From CAG-791 sp002392385 (GTDB lineage: Bacteria > Bacillota > Clostridia > Lachnospirales > Lachnospiraceae), in NCBI GenBank assembly GCA_946616295.1, contig CAMOIU010000003.1:3038-67037 (forward strand): a stretch of 64,000 bases of DNA, written 5' to 3'. Below are positions 50,536 to 58,948 of this stretch, in pieces. The stretch's first letter is position 1. Every line of letters begins with the position of its first letter. Below the pieces are notes generated by a model that saw only the letters and a program-made list of their open reading frames with translations, had not been told where the DNA came from and did not search any database. The position numbers and the translations under genes are program-made.

Positions 50536-51243
50536 TCAGTGAAGGACGTTGAAGAGCAGGGAAGCAACGATCGCGCCGCAGATCGGAGCGACTGCCGGGA
50601 TCCAGCCATAGCCCCAGTCGGGATCCTTCGCGCCCTTGTTGGGAGCAAGGAGCTGATAAGCCAGACGAGGAGCACTGTCTCTTGCCGCGTTCATGGCATA
50701 GCCGGTCAGACCGCCGAAGGAAGCGCCGCACGCAACGATGACGCCGTAGACGAGGATCCAGCTTGCACCGGAAGCGCCAGCCTCACCGGGGATGGAAGCC
50801 AGGGTGAAGACCAGGACGAAGGTGGCGACGAACTCAGACAGGAAGTTCAGACCCATGTTGCGGATGGAAGGTCCTGTGCAGAAGCAGCCGCGGATCGTGG
50901 CATCGTCATCAGTAGCAGCGATGTGATCGCCATAGAGAACCATCAGGATCGCAGCGCCGACAAAGCCGCCGAGCAGCTGTGCAATGATATATCCGGGAAC
51001 CAGTTCCCATGCCAGGCCGCCGCGGAGAGCCGCGCCGATGGTCACAGCGGGATTGAAGTGTGCGCCGGACATAGCGCCGAATGAGAATGCGGGAACCATA
51101 ACTGCCATGCCCCAGCCGATAAGGATGTGCACAGAGTTGCCGCCCTTCATGCCGGATTTGTTAAGGCTGACGTTGCAGCAGACACCGTCGCCCAGAAGAA
51201 CCAGCATAGCCGTTCCGATGAATTCTGCTATATAAGCTTGCAT
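50536..51243 (-). CDS. glpF: Glycerol uptake facilitator (aquaglyceroporin)
   Basis: A 235-residue MIP-family channel with six helices. The first half-helix motif is normal: G-A-H-F-N-P-A-V-T near residue 61. The second is G-Y-A-M-N-A-A-R-D-S-A-P-R, so the usual N-P-A is N-A-A; the following Arg-Asp of the glycerol channel filter is kept. It lets glycerol diffuse in for capture by GlpK. AAAGGGG precedes the ATG. A strong 15-bp hairpin lies between it and glpK. Confidence 0.93.
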   Translation of the reverse strand: MQAYIAEFIGTAMLVLLGDGVCCNVSLNKSGMKGGNSVHILIGWGMAVMVPAFSFGAMSGAHFNPAVTIGAALRGGLAWELVPGYIIAQLLGGFVGAAILMVLYGDHIAATDDDATIRGCFCTGPSIRNMGLNFLSEFVATFVLVFTLASIPGEAGASGASWILVYGVIVACGASFGGLTGYAMNAARDSAPRLAYQLLAPNKGAKDPDWGYGWIPAVAPICGAIVASLLFNVLH

Positions 51244-51309
51244 AATAATACCCCTTTCTTAATAGTGACAAGTTGTTACAGCTGATATCTGCATAGCCTT
51301 GCGGCTGTA

Positions 51310-51349
51310 CCGGACCTGCGGACCTTTCTCCCCCGGCCCGCAGATCCGG
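51310..51349 (-). terminator. Intercistronic hairpin between glpK and glpF
   Basis: A 15-bp stem (51310-51324 with 51335-51349; two G-U pairs in RNA) and 10-nt loop. No T run follows, so it is more likely an mRNA-stabilising or protein-binding structure than a terminator. Confidence 0.65.
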
Positions 51350-51412
51350 AGATATCCGATAGATCATCACCCCGCACGGAGGTGAACAGGCAGAAGTGCC
51401 TTCAGACTGTCA

Positions 51413-52912
51413 TCAGTCCTTGGCCCAGCCGAGGGTCGTGCCGACGGCCTTCTTCCAGTTCTTGAGCTCTTTCGCTCTGGTCTCGGCATCCATGGCGGGC
51501 TCGAACTCCTTGTCGAGTGCCCAGTTCTTGATAACATCCTGCTTGCTGCTCCAGAAGCCGACTGCCAGGCCTGCCAGATAGGAAGCGCCCATGGCGGTGG
51601 TCTCAACGCACTGAGGTCTCTGGACCTTGGCGTCGATGATGTCAGACTGGAACTGCATCAGGAAGTTGTTCTTGCAGGCGCCGCCGTCGACCTTCAGAGC
51701 GCTCAGCTTCACGCCGGAGCCCTCTTCCATGGCTGCCAGAACATCGCTGGTCTGGAATGCCAGGGACTCAAGGGTAGCACGGATCAGGTGATATTTGTTG
51801 ACACCGCGGGTAAGTCCGACGATCGCTCCGCGAGCGTAGGGATCCCAGTAAGGAGCGCCCAGGCCGGTGAATGCGGGAACGACATAGCAGCCGTTGGTAT
51901 CCTTGACTCTGGTCGCGAAGTACTCGGAATCCGGAGACTGGTCAACGATCTTGAGCTCGTCGCGCAGCCACTGGATAGCCGCGCCTGCTACGAATACGGA
52001 ACCTTCCAGAGCGTACTCGACCTTGCCGTCAAGGCCCCATGCGATGGTGGTCAGAAGGCCGTTGTTGGGATACAGAGGCTTGTCGCCGATGTTCATCAGC
52101 ATGAAGCAGCCGGTGCCATAGGTGTTCTTGGCCTCGCCGGGGGTGTAGCAGGTCTGGCCGAACAGAGCTGCCTGCTGGTCGCCCGCAACGCCGCGGATCG
52201 GGATCGGGCCGCCGAAGAACTCGGGATCGGACTCGCCGAAATCGCCGCTGGAAGGTCTTGCATCCGGAAGCACGCACTTCGGAACTTCCAGCTGTTTGCA
52301 GAGCTCATCGTCCCACTCGCAGTTATTGATATTGAACAGGAGGGTTCTGGACGCGTTGGAATAATCGGTAGCGTGTACTTTGCCCTTGGTCAGTTTATAG
52401 ATCAGCCAGGAATCGACCGTGCCGAAGGCCAGCTCGCCGGCTTCTGCTCTCTCGCGGACGCCCGGAACATTGTTCAGGATCCAGCGAAGCTTGGTGCCGG
52501 AGAAATAAGGGTCGAAGACCAGACCGGTCTTATGATAGGCCTCGTCGGCGATGTTGGGATACTTCTCCATCAGCTCCGCCTTCATATCAGCGGTACGGCG
52601 GCACTGCCACACGATCGCGTGATAGACGGGCTGGCCGGTCTTGCGGTCCCAGAGGATGACGGTCTCACGCTGGTTGGTGATACCGATCGCCGCAATGTCC
52701 TTGTAAGTAGCGCCGACGTTCTGCATTGCCTGTCTTGCAACGGCGAGCTGTGTCTGCCAGATCTCGTTGGCATCGTGCTCTACCCAGCCGGGCTGAGGAT
52801 AGTACTGCGTGAATTCCTTCTGCGCCATGCTGCAGATCTCACCCTTCTCGTTGAAGAGGATGCAGCGGTTGCTGGTCGTGCCGGCATCCAGAGCCATTAC
52901 ATACTTAGCCAT
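51413..52912 (-). CDS. glpK: Glycerol kinase
   Basis: A 499-residue FGGY kinase from the ATG at 52912, which follows GGAGGT (a start four codons earlier lacks a site). Features are M-A-L-D-A-G-T-T-S-N-R near residue 6, N-Q-R-E-T near 80, the FGGY-type patterns G-I-T-N-Q-R and W-I-L-N-N-V-P-G, D-Y-S-N-A-S-R-T near 195, and G-T-G-C-F-M-L-M near 265 for ATP. Length is normal. It phosphorylates glycerol imported by GlpF. The gene follows glpP after a 179-nt structured leader. Confidence 0.96.
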   Translation of the reverse strand: MAKYVMALDAGTTSNRCILFNEKGEICSMAQKEFTQYYPQPGWVEHDANEIWQTQLAVARQAMQNVGATYKDIAAIGITNQRETVILWDRKTGQPVYHAIVWQCRRTADMKAELMEKYPNIADEAYHKTGLVFDPYFSGTKLRWILNNVPGVRERAEAGELAFGTVDSWLIYKLTKGKVHATDYSNASRTLLFNINNCEWDDELCKQLEVPKCVLPDARPSSGDFGESDPEFFGGPIPIRGVAGDQQAALFGQTCYTPGEAKNTYGTGCFMLMNIGDKPLYPNNGLLTTIAWGLDGKVEYALEGSVFVAGAAIQWLRDELKIVDQSPDSEYFATRVKDTNGCYVVPAFTGLGAPYWDPYARGAIVGLTRGVNKYHLIRATLESLAFQTSDVLAAMEEGSGVKLSALKVDGGACKNNFLMQFQSDIIDAKVQRPQCVETTAMGASYLAGLAVGFWSSKQDVIKNWALDKEFEPAMDAETRAKELKNWKKAVGTTLGWAKD

Positions 52913-53001
52913 AATTACCTCCATTTTGTGCTAGCCGCACACTTCCCGGACTCCCCCATGAAGTCCGGACACACCCAAAGAGCTACCCATAAACATTCGT
53001 A

Positions 53002-53098
53002 CATGTGCCTCGAGGGCTCTAACTCCGACTCATCCCCGCCCTGCGGCGGAACCTGAAGGCTGTCCTCCGGTGTCCCCACACCGTGGTGCCCTCACATG
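53002..53098 (-). promoter_or_regulatory. Structured RNA leader between glpP and glpK
   Basis: The minus-strand RNA can fold into a closed multi-branch element. The closing stem pairs 53088-53093 with 53012-53017 and 53094-53098 with 53002-53006, separated by a 5-nt bulge. Inside are hairpins at 53068-53083 (CGGTGT/ACACCG, 4-nt loop) and 53036-53049 (CCGCC/GGCGG). It begins in the last codons of glpP. A further stem, CCGGACT/AGTCCGG, lies between it and glpK. I do not recognise a known riboswitch class. Confidence 0.45.
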
Positions 53099-53664
53099 AG
53101 CCAGACGTCCCTGCTGGTGGTGGAAATGGCCGCCGCCCCACTGTCCAGGGCATGCATAACATCTTCCCTGTTCTGTATGAGGCCGCCGCAGATCACCGGA
53201 GTCCTGCTCTTTCTGACGATCGTCCGGATCACACGCGGTGCGACGATGCCGGGGAGGATCTCAATCACATCGGGAAGAGCTCCGCTCTTCTGCTGCTTCT
53301 CTATGCTGAGCAGCGCCATGCTGTCCAGCAGGAAGTACCGCAGCACCGTATACAGACCGATCTCCCTGGCATGGGCGATGAGGTTGTGCTTGGTCGTGAT
53401 CACGCCGTCGGCGCGGACGATGTTCTTCAGATAATCCAGAGAAGCGTCCTTCCCTGACAATCCTAAGATCAGGTCGATGTGGACCATGGCGAGCTTGCCG
53501 GCTTCCCGCACCCTGGCCACGATATCATGAATGGAACACACATCTCCGTAGAGTATGAACACCACGTCAACGTCTGTCTCCAGACACGCTTTCAACCCTT
53601 CTTCATCCTTGACGGCAGCAATGATCGGCGATGCCTCGATCAACTCGGTAAAAGCTGTCCCCAT
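53092..53664 (-). CDS. glpP: Glycerol-3-phosphate-responsive antiterminator
   Basis: A 190-residue protein from the ATG at 53664; the upstream in-frame segment is leader. It has the GlpP family patterns S-P-I-I-A-A-V-K near residue 12, V-F-I-L-Y-G-D-V near 33, M-V-H-I-D-L-I-L-G-L near 60, and the C-terminal T-P-V-I-C-G-G-L-I-Q-N near 155, within a phosphate-binding barrel. GlpP binds glycerol 3-phosphate and prevents termination in leaders of glycerol genes. It heads the operon glpP-glpK-glpF-glpA and has its own promoter; hairpins in the three following gaps are possible targets. Confidence 0.93.
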   Translation of the reverse strand: MGTAFTELIEASPIIAAVKDEEGLKACLETDVDVVFILYGDVCSIHDIVARVREAGKLAMVHIDLILGLSGKDASLDYLKNIVRADGVITTKHNLIAHAREIGLYTVLRYFLLDSMALLSIEKQQKSGALPDVIEILPGIVAPRVIRTIVRKSRTPVICGGLIQNREDVMHALDSGAAAISTTSRDVWLM

Positions 53665-53785
53665 ATACCCTCTTCCATCTCCAGACGTGCCCTCGCACAA
53701 AAAAAAGTGACACACAACAATAAAGACCATCCCCCATTGTCGCCGTCCTCTCTTCTCTCCAGGCACGTTTTCTTAAGTTGTCTCT

Positions 53786-53814
53786 ATCGTAACACCATAT
53801 TGTACAAAATGCAA
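53786..53814 (-). promoter_or_regulatory. Promoter of the glp operon
   Basis: On the minus strand TTGCAT (53809-53814), 17-nt spacer and TACGAT (53786-53791). The predicted leader before glpP is about 115 nt and contains a run of eight T residues at 53699-53706 preceded by only a weak stem. The rest of the 53665-53979 gap holds the thrH terminator and AT-rich sequence. Confidence 0.6.
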
Positions 53815-53931
53815 GACAATAACCGCAAATAATTGCATTCTCAAGACATATTTACCATGTGTGCCCCGTGAGCATGCAAAAGAATGAGTATTATTAACTA
53901 AACAGGCATCCTTTTCTTGCAAAAATCCTCA

Positions 53932-53973
53932 AAAACAGGGAGACAGCCGCATCCGCGGATCTGTCTCCCTGTT
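53932..53973 (-). terminator. Terminator after thrH
   Basis: Perfect 12-bp stem ACAGGGAGACAG (53936-53947) with complement at 53962-53973, followed on the minus strand by TTTTTG. Confidence 0.85.
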
Positions 53974-53979
53974 CTGATA

Positions 53980-54588
53980 TCAGTGTATACCCTGTACCTT
54001 CCGGATCGCCTCCAGGAGCTCGTCATACTCCTCAAAGGCGGGCAGCTGCGGGTAATCCGCCCGGATCTTGTCCGTCGTGCGGAAGAGAAAACCGGCCTTG
54101 CTGGCCAGGATCATGTCCAGGTCATTGTAGCTGTCTCCGGCCGCGATGGTGTCGTAGCCGATGGACTGCAGGGCCCGCACGGTGTTGAGCTTGCTCTGCT
54201 GTATGCGCATACGGAAGCCGGTGATCTCCCCGCTCTCCGCCACCTCCAACTCGTTGCAGAAGATCGTCGGCCATCCCAGCTTCTCCATGAGGGGGCCGGC
54301 GAACTGGGTGAAGGTATCGCTGATAATGACCGCCTGACCCTCCGCGCGCAGGCTGTCCAGGAATTCCCGCGCTCCGGGCAGGGGCTCGATCTGACTGATC
54401 ACTTCCCGGATCTCCTTCAGGCCGAGGCCGTGCTCCTTCAGGATGCCCAGACGCCATTTCATCAGCTTGTCATAGTCGGGCTCGTCTCTGGTGGTCCTTC
54501 GGAGCTCGGGAATGCCGCTCACCTCAGAGAACGCGATCCAGATCTCGGGTACCAGGACACCTTCCAGGTCTAAACAGGTGATATACAT
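53980..54588 (-). CDS. thrH: ThrH-like phosphoserine phosphatase/homoserine phosphotransferase
   Basis: A 202-residue HAD-superfamily enzyme. It begins C-L-D-L-E-G-V-L-V-P-E-I-W, the ThrH form of motif I with the nucleophilic aspartate, and has motif II I-I-S-D-T-F near residue 91 and motif III A-G-D-S-Y-N-D-L near 154. ThrH of Pseudomonas hydrolyses phosphoserine and can transfer phosphate to homoserine; which activity holds here is unknown. It is the last gene of a minus-strand run (nitroreductase, AAA ATPase, metallo-beta-lactamase protein), 33 nt after the last of these. Confidence 0.92.
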   Translation of the reverse strand: MYITCLDLEGVLVPEIWIAFSEVSGIPELRRTTRDEPDYDKLMKWRLGILKEHGLGLKEIREVISQIEPLPGAREFLDSLRAEGQAVIISDTFTQFAGPLMEKLGWPTIFCNELEVAESGEITGFRMRIQQSKLNTVRALQSIGYDTIAAGDSYNDLDMILASKAGFLFRTTDKIRADYPQLPAFEEYDELLEAIRKVQGIH

Positions 54589-54621
54589 AACGTTTTGTAT
54601 TCCTCTTTCTTTCTGTCTTTT

Positions 54622-55647
54622 TTATGGTTCACTCCCGGAACTGTCCGTAGAGATATCCCACTCCTCTTTATTGCGCTCACCGCCCGTAACGGTGATGGTG
54701 CCGCCCTGACATTCATAGGTGAAGGTCCCGTGCCGGCGGGGGCTCATCACGATGGCGCCGGTCGCCTGCACTGCCTCCACGGCCCGGATGGACTTGTCGC
54801 TGGCCAGGGTCCTGTGGGGGTAGTCCGTAAGGATGGCGTACCGGGGCGCGACTGCCTGCAGGAACTCCTCGCAGTTGCTGGTCTCGCCGCCGTGATGGCT
54901 CAGCTTGAATATCTCCGCCCTTACATCGATACCGGCAGCCAGCATATCCTGCTCATTCTTCACATACATGTCGCCGCCGGTGAGATAGCGGATGCCTCCG
55001 CCCCGCACCATGGCGACGGCGGAAGCCAGGTTGATGGCGTCCGTGGCGTTCTCGCCCTCCGGATACACACTGGTGTCCTGCCAGATGATGTCCACCTGTG
55101 CCCATCCCACCCTGAACTGGTCGCCCTGGGTGAAGGTGATCACGGGGATGCCCTTCTGCTCGGCCGTCTGCAGGATGGCCGTCTGCGCGTTCTCTCCCCA
55201 GCTGCCGGACAGGCTGAGATTTTTAGTCAGGGCCGGATACCAGGTCTCCCACTGATAGGCCGGGTCGGAATACTGCAGGAGCATGTCGGCGTAGGGCAGA
55301 TAGAGGTGCTCTACGTGAAAATAGGGATCCTCCATGATGGTGCAGAGCAGCATATAGTGGTCATCGTGGTAATGGGACAGGTAGAGGTCCAGCGTATCGA
55401 TGCCCTGGTCCTTGAGCCAGCGGATCGTGCTGCAGTTGTCGTAGTTCTCCAGGTCATCCGGCAGTCCGGTGTCCATGAGCAGGTGCCTGCCGGCGGACGA
55501 GATCAGGATCGCGTCGCCGGGGTAGGGGGCCTGTCCGTAATCAATGGCTGTCACAGACATCTCAGGCTGCAGGGGCTGTACAGCCTGTGTGCACAGGCCG
55601 GCCGCCATCGCCGCGATACAGAAGAACTGCCGCAGGGCGGTCAGCAT
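54622..55647 (-). CDS. Exported ComEC/Rec2-like metallo-beta-lactamase protein
   Basis: A 341-residue protein with an N-terminal signal or anchor (M-L-T-A-L-R-Q-F-F-C-I-A-A-M-A-A-G-L) and a metallo-beta-lactamase domain. Metal motifs are L-S-H-Y-H-D-D-H-Y near residue 90, T-G-G-D-M-Y near 220 and L-S-H-H-G-G-E-T near 249. The layout matches the free-standing relatives of the ComEC C-terminal domain, which cut DNA or other phosphodiesters outside the membrane. The start overlaps the end of the AAA ATPase gene by 7 nt, so they are translationally coupled. Confidence 0.87.
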   Translation of the reverse strand: MLTALRQFFCIAAMAAGLCTQAVQPLQPEMSVTAIDYGQAPYPGDAILISSAGRHLLMDTGLPDDLENYDNCSTIRWLKDQGIDTLDLYLSHYHDDHYMLLCTIMEDPYFHVEHLYLPYADMLLQYSDPAYQWETWYPALTKNLSLSGSWGENAQTAILQTAEQKGIPVITFTQGDQFRVGWAQVDIIWQDTSVYPEGENATDAINLASAVAMVRGGGIRYLTGGDMYVKNEQDMLAAGIDVRAEIFKLSHHGGETSNCEEFLQAVAPRYAILTDYPHRTLASDKSIRAVEAVQATGAIVMSPRRHGTFTYECQGGTITVTGGERNKEEWDISTDSSGSEP

Positions 55648-57107
55648 ACGGGCTCCGTTTCCGTCCCGCTCTGTTCCTCTGTCTGACTGTCTGCCGCCGC
55701 CTCTGTTTCAGGCGCTGCGGCGCCCTCTGTTTCCTTCTTTTCTTTCTGCTTGTCTGCTTCCTTCTGCTCCGCTTCCTGCCCCTCTTCTGTCTCGTCCTCC
55801 TCGATGAGGTCTTCCAGCTTGATCAGGCGGATATCCTCGGGGGTGGGCGACTCCATGGCGGCAATTCTGCGGGCCTGGTTGGTCACGATATCCTCGAAGA
55901 GGTTGCGGACCTCTCTGGCGTTGGCAAAATTCTCCAGCCGCTCCAGCCTGCGCATGACGATCATGGCCCTTACCTGTTTCTGCACATTCTCGTCCAGCTC
56001 ATACTCGTATTTGCGGCAGTTGAGCAGGAAGATCTGCTCCAGCTCGTCCACGGTATAGTCCGGGAACTCAATGTACTTGTTGAAACGGGACTTGAGGCCG
56101 GGATTGCTCTCGATGAATTTCTCCATGGGGCGGGTGTAGCCCGCCACGATCACGATCAGGTCGTCCCTGTGATCCTCCATGGCCTTGAGGACCGTATCAA
56201 TGGCCTCCTGTCCGAAGGCGTCGTCCTTCTGGGCCAGGGCATAAGCCTCGTCGATGAAGAGAATGCCGCCCATGGCCTTCTGGATCTGGTCCTGGGTCTT
56301 GAGGGCCGTCTGGCCCACATAGCCCGCCACAAGGCCGGACCTGTCCACCTCGATGAGCTGTCCCTTGGAGAGGATGCCGATCTTCTTGTAGAGCTTGCCG
56401 AGGATCCTGGCGACCGTGGTCTTGCCGGTCCCGGGATTGCCCGTGAATACCAGGTGGAGGGAGACGGGGACGGATTTCATTCCCTGGTCCCTGCGGAGCT
56501 TCTGGATCTTGGCAAAATCCGCCAGCTCGCGGACGTCCTTTTTGATCTTGGTGAGGCCGATCAGCTCGTCCAGCTCCTCCATGGGATCTCTCTCGGGCTC
56601 TTTGGGCGTTTCCGGCTGGGGCTCCGGGGCCGGTCCGCTGCCCGCTGTCGCCGTGGGAAGAGCCGGCGTGTCCGCCTTGGCTCCCTGGGCCGCGGGAAGG
56701 CCGAAGTCTCCCATCAGGGAAGGATCGATCTCCACAAGATCCTTCTCTGTGGGCAGCTGGGGCATCTCACTCTGCAGCTTGTCCAGATCCGGCAGATCGC
56801 CGAAAAGCTTCCTGGCCTCATCCAGGGCTTTCTGGGCCTGCAGAAGGGGATCCCGGAAGGTGTCAAGGGAGCTGCCCGCGGCGGTGCTGTCTCCGGACCG
56901 TCCGGCCGTCCTGCCCGCGGAAGGCTGAGACGTACTCCCGGCTTCTGTCCGGCTGTCCGTCCCGTCTCCGAATGTCAGGCCGCTGTCCCCCTCCGGCTTC
57001 CTGCCGCCGAAGAGATCGCCGTACATGTCCTTCATGTAGTTGCCGGCCTTGATCCCGCGTTTGCGGAGTTCTTCGAGTTTCTCCCGTTCTTTCCTGCTAA
57101 GTGCCAT
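55641..57107 (-). CDS. SpoVK/CbxX-type AAA+ ATPase
   Basis: A 488-residue ATPase. Residues 1-25 are basic; 35-180 is a low-complexity Gly/Ser/Pro/Ala-rich region; the AAA+ domain (about 185-450) has D-E-L-I-G-L-T-K-I-K-K-D-V near 190, Walker A T-G-N-P-G-T-G-K-T-T near 235, Walker B G-I-L-F-I-D-E-A-Y-A-L near 290 and a sensor region S-R-F-N-K-Y-I-E-F near 350. The last 50 residues are Glu/Lys/Ala-rich. Relatives include CbbX and SpoVK; the substrate is unknown. It overlaps the downstream metallo-beta-lactamase gene, which suggests a joint function. Confidence 0.9.
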   Translation of the reverse strand: MALSRKEREKLEELRKRGIKAGNYMKDMYGDLFGGRKPEGDSGLTFGDGTDSRTEAGSTSQPSAGRTAGRSGDSTAAGSSLDTFRDPLLQAQKALDEARKLFGDLPDLDKLQSEMPQLPTEKDLVEIDPSLMGDFGLPAAQGAKADTPALPTATAGSGPAPEPQPETPKEPERDPMEELDELIGLTKIKKDVRELADFAKIQKLRRDQGMKSVPVSLHLVFTGNPGTGKTTVARILGKLYKKIGILSKGQLIEVDRSGLVAGYVGQTALKTQDQIQKAMGGILFIDEAYALAQKDDAFGQEAIDTVLKAMEDHRDDLIVIVAGYTRPMEKFIESNPGLKSRFNKYIEFPDYTVDELEQIFLLNCRKYEYELDENVQKQVRAMIVMRRLERLENFANAREVRNLFEDIVTNQARRIAAMESPTPEDIRLIKLEDLIEEDETEEGQEAEQKEADKQKEKKETEGAAAPETEAAADSQTEEQSGTETEPVC

Positions 57108-57149
57108 AGTTTTCCCCGTTTCCTGTCCGTCCGCGGCTCCCCTGAGCCG

Positions 57150-57656
57150 TCAGAACTCGTTCTCCTCGATATAATGGATCCTGGCCGCGTCGAAGCGGTC
57201 CTGCTGTCTTCTCTCCTCGTCCGGATAGCCCAGCGGGAAGATGGCAAAAGCGCGCAGGCCCTCCGGCATGTGCAGGATCTCCTCCACCCTTTTCATGCGG
57301 TCCTCTTTGGGCGCCACGCCCAGCCAGACACCGCCCAGTCCGAGGGCATCGGCCTCCAGCCACATATTCTCCATGGCGATGCTGAGATCGATCTGCGCGT
57401 ATTCGGGCATCAGGCAGTCCTCTCTGTAGCAGCTGACGATGGCGACCCCGGCGCCTGCCGTGCACCCCGCGTAAGGGGATACTTCCGAGAGCTGCCTGAG
57501 GATCTCCCTGTCTCTGACCACATAGAATTCCCAGGGCTGCTGGTTGCCGGCGGAGGGTGCCGCCATGGCCGCCTTCAGGATCTGGACGATCTTGGAGCGC
57601 TCGACACGGGCCTCAGAATATTTTCTCACACTGACGCGATGATAGATGTTCTGCAT
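57150..57656 (-). CDS. Nitroreductase family protein
   Basis: A 168-residue FMN-dependent oxidoreductase from the ATG at 57656, preceded by TAAGGAGG. It has R-V-S-V-R-K-Y near residue 6, the FMN loop A-A-P-S-A-G-N-Q-Q-P-W-E-F near 33, L-E-A-D-A-L-G-L-G-G-V-W-L-G-V near 105 and F-P-L-G-Y-P near 140. The family reduces nitro groups, quinones or flavins with NAD(P)H; physiological substrate unknown. It is the first gene of a minus-strand run with the AAA ATPase 42 nt downstream. Confidence 0.93.
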   Translation of the reverse strand: MQNIYHRVSVRKYSEARVERSKIVQILKAAMAAPSAGNQQPWEFYVVRDREILRQLSEVSPYAGCTAGAGVAIVSCYREDCLMPEYAQIDLSIAMENMWLEADALGLGGVWLGVAPKEDRMKRVEEILHMPEGLRAFAIFPLGYPDEERRQQDRFDAARIHYIEENEF

Positions 57657-57761
57657 CTCTTTCCTCCTTAAGAGCAGGTACAGTCCGCCTTTTCCCATAA
57701 TATAACAAAACGCGCGATTTCGGAAGATGCTGTCTGCATTCTGGAAACCGTGCGCGTTCAG

Positions 57762-57770
57762 TGCTATGAT
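57762..57770 (+). promoter_or_regulatory. Extended -10 promoter of the CsoR-family gene
   Basis: TGC-TATGAT at 57762-57770. The predicted start near 57777 rules out the in-frame ATG codons before it and supports translation from 57805. Confidence 0.55.
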
Positions 57771-57804
57771 GGATTCAATCGACCTGATTCAGAAAGGGAT
57801 TCTC

Positions 57805-58176
57805 ATGAGCGACCGCCATTCAGAGACGCATACACATGTGGACGAGAACGGACACATCTATACCCATACCCACGGTGACGGAAAGAACAGTGCCCATTCT
57901 CATTCCCACACCCACGATCCCGAGGAGATCCGTTCTGTGGTCAACCGGCTCTCCCGCTGCATCGGCCACCTGGAGAAGGTCAGGCAGATGGTGGAGTCCG
58001 GCGAGGACTGCAGCGACGTCCTGATCCAGCTGGCCGCTGTCCGCTCCGCCCTCAACAACGCGGGCAAGCTGCTCCTGAAATGCCATCTGGAACACTGTAT
58101 ACAGGAGGCTGTTCTGGAGGAAGACGACGTGGCCATCGAAAAGATGAAAACAGCCATAGACCGCTTCATCAGCTGA
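57805..58176 (+). CDS. CsoR/RcnR-family metal regulator with His-rich N-terminus
   Basis: A 123-residue regulator from the ATG at 57805 (AAAGGG upstream). Residues 1-37 contain about eleven histidines in H-T-H, H-S-H-S-H-T-H clusters. The rest is a CsoR/DUF156 all-helical domain: V-N-R-L-S-R-C-I-G-H-L-E-K near residue 42, the metal cysteine in G-E-D-C-S-D-V near 64 and the pair K-C-H-L-E-H-C near 90. Family members repress metal-export or resistance genes until metal binds. It faces the CbiMQO nickel/cobalt transporter operon tail to tail, so nickel or cobalt sensing is plausible but not shown. Confidence 0.9.
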   Translation: MSDRHSETHTHVDENGHIYTHTHGDGKNSAHSHSHTHDPEEIRSVVNRLSRCIGHLEKVRQMVESGEDCSDVLIQLAAVRSALNNAGKLLLKCHLEHCIQEAVLEEDDVAIEKMKTAIDRFIS

Positions 58177-58212
58177 TGTCCGGCGGATAAACGGCGGATG
58201 TGCAGCGGCTGC

Positions 58213-58938
58213 TCAGCGGATGTTCGCGTAGCGCAGGGGCAGCTCCAGCCTGTGCGTCTCCAGCAGTTCCCGGTCGCGCAGGATCTGGTCCGCGGGACCG
58301 TCGGCGCAGACGGCGCCGTCGTAGAGCAGGATCACCCTCTCACAGGTCTCATAGATCATATCCAGGTCGTGGGACGTGATCATCTTAGTTCCGGGCAGGT
58401 TCTTTATTACTTCTATCACCTTGCGGCGATTGTAGGGATCCAGCGCCGCGGTCGGTTCATCCATCAGGAGGATGTCCGGCTTCATGGCGAGGATCACGGC
58501 GATCGCCGCCATTCTTTTCTCACCGCCGGAGATCCGGTGGTTGTGCCGGTGCTTGAGGCGGCCGATCTGCAGCTGCTCCAGCGCCGCGTCGATCCGCCTG
58601 TCGGCCTCCTCCCGGGACAGGCCGTAGTTCATCGGCCCAAAGAGCATGTCCTCATAGACGGTCGGCATGAACATCTGCGTCTCCGGGTCCTGCAGGACGA
58701 CCCCGATCTTCGCGCGGATCTCCGCCAGGTGCGCCTTGTCCACCGGCAGTCCTGCCGCGGTGATCTTCCCATCGCTGCAGGGAAGGAGGCCCAGCAGAAG
58801 CTTCATGACCGTGGACTTCCCGGCGCCGTTGCAGCCGATGAGACCGACGGTCTCCCCTTCCCTGATGGTGAAGGAGATGTCCTTGAGGACAGGCTTTGCT
58901 CTTTCATAGGCACAGCTCACATGTGCAAATTCGATCAT
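58213..58938 (-). CDS. cbiO: Nickel/cobalt ECF transporter ATPase
   Basis: A 241-residue ABC ATPase from the ATG at 58938 (GAGGTGGG upstream). It has Walker A G-C-N-G-A-G-K-S-T near residue 34, the Q-loop V-L-Q-D-P-E-T-Q near 78, the signature I-S-G-G-E-K-R near 134, and Walker B I-L-L-M-D-E-P-T near 155. The Q-loop with E-T-Q and the G-G-E-K signature are typical of energy-coupling-factor ATPases. It powers the CbiMQ permease encoded just upstream. Confidence 0.93.
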   Translation of the reverse strand: MIEFAHVSCAYERAKPVLKDISFTIREGETVGLIGCNGAGKSTVMKLLLGLLPCSDGKITAAGLPVDKAHLAEIRAKIGVVLQDPETQMFMPTVYEDMLFGPMNYGLSREEADRRIDAALEQLQIGRLKHRHNHRISGGEKRMAAIAVILAMKPDILLMDEPTAALDPYNRRKVIEVIKNLPGTKMITSHDLDMIYETCERVILLYDGAVCADGPADQILRDRELLETHRLELPLRYANIR

Positions 58939-58948
58939 TTTTCCCACC

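Noticed and set aside
53699..53760. Intrinsic terminator in the glpP leader before the T8 run
   Set aside because: The best stem (ACAAT/ATTGT) is only 5 bp with a large loop, too weak to call.
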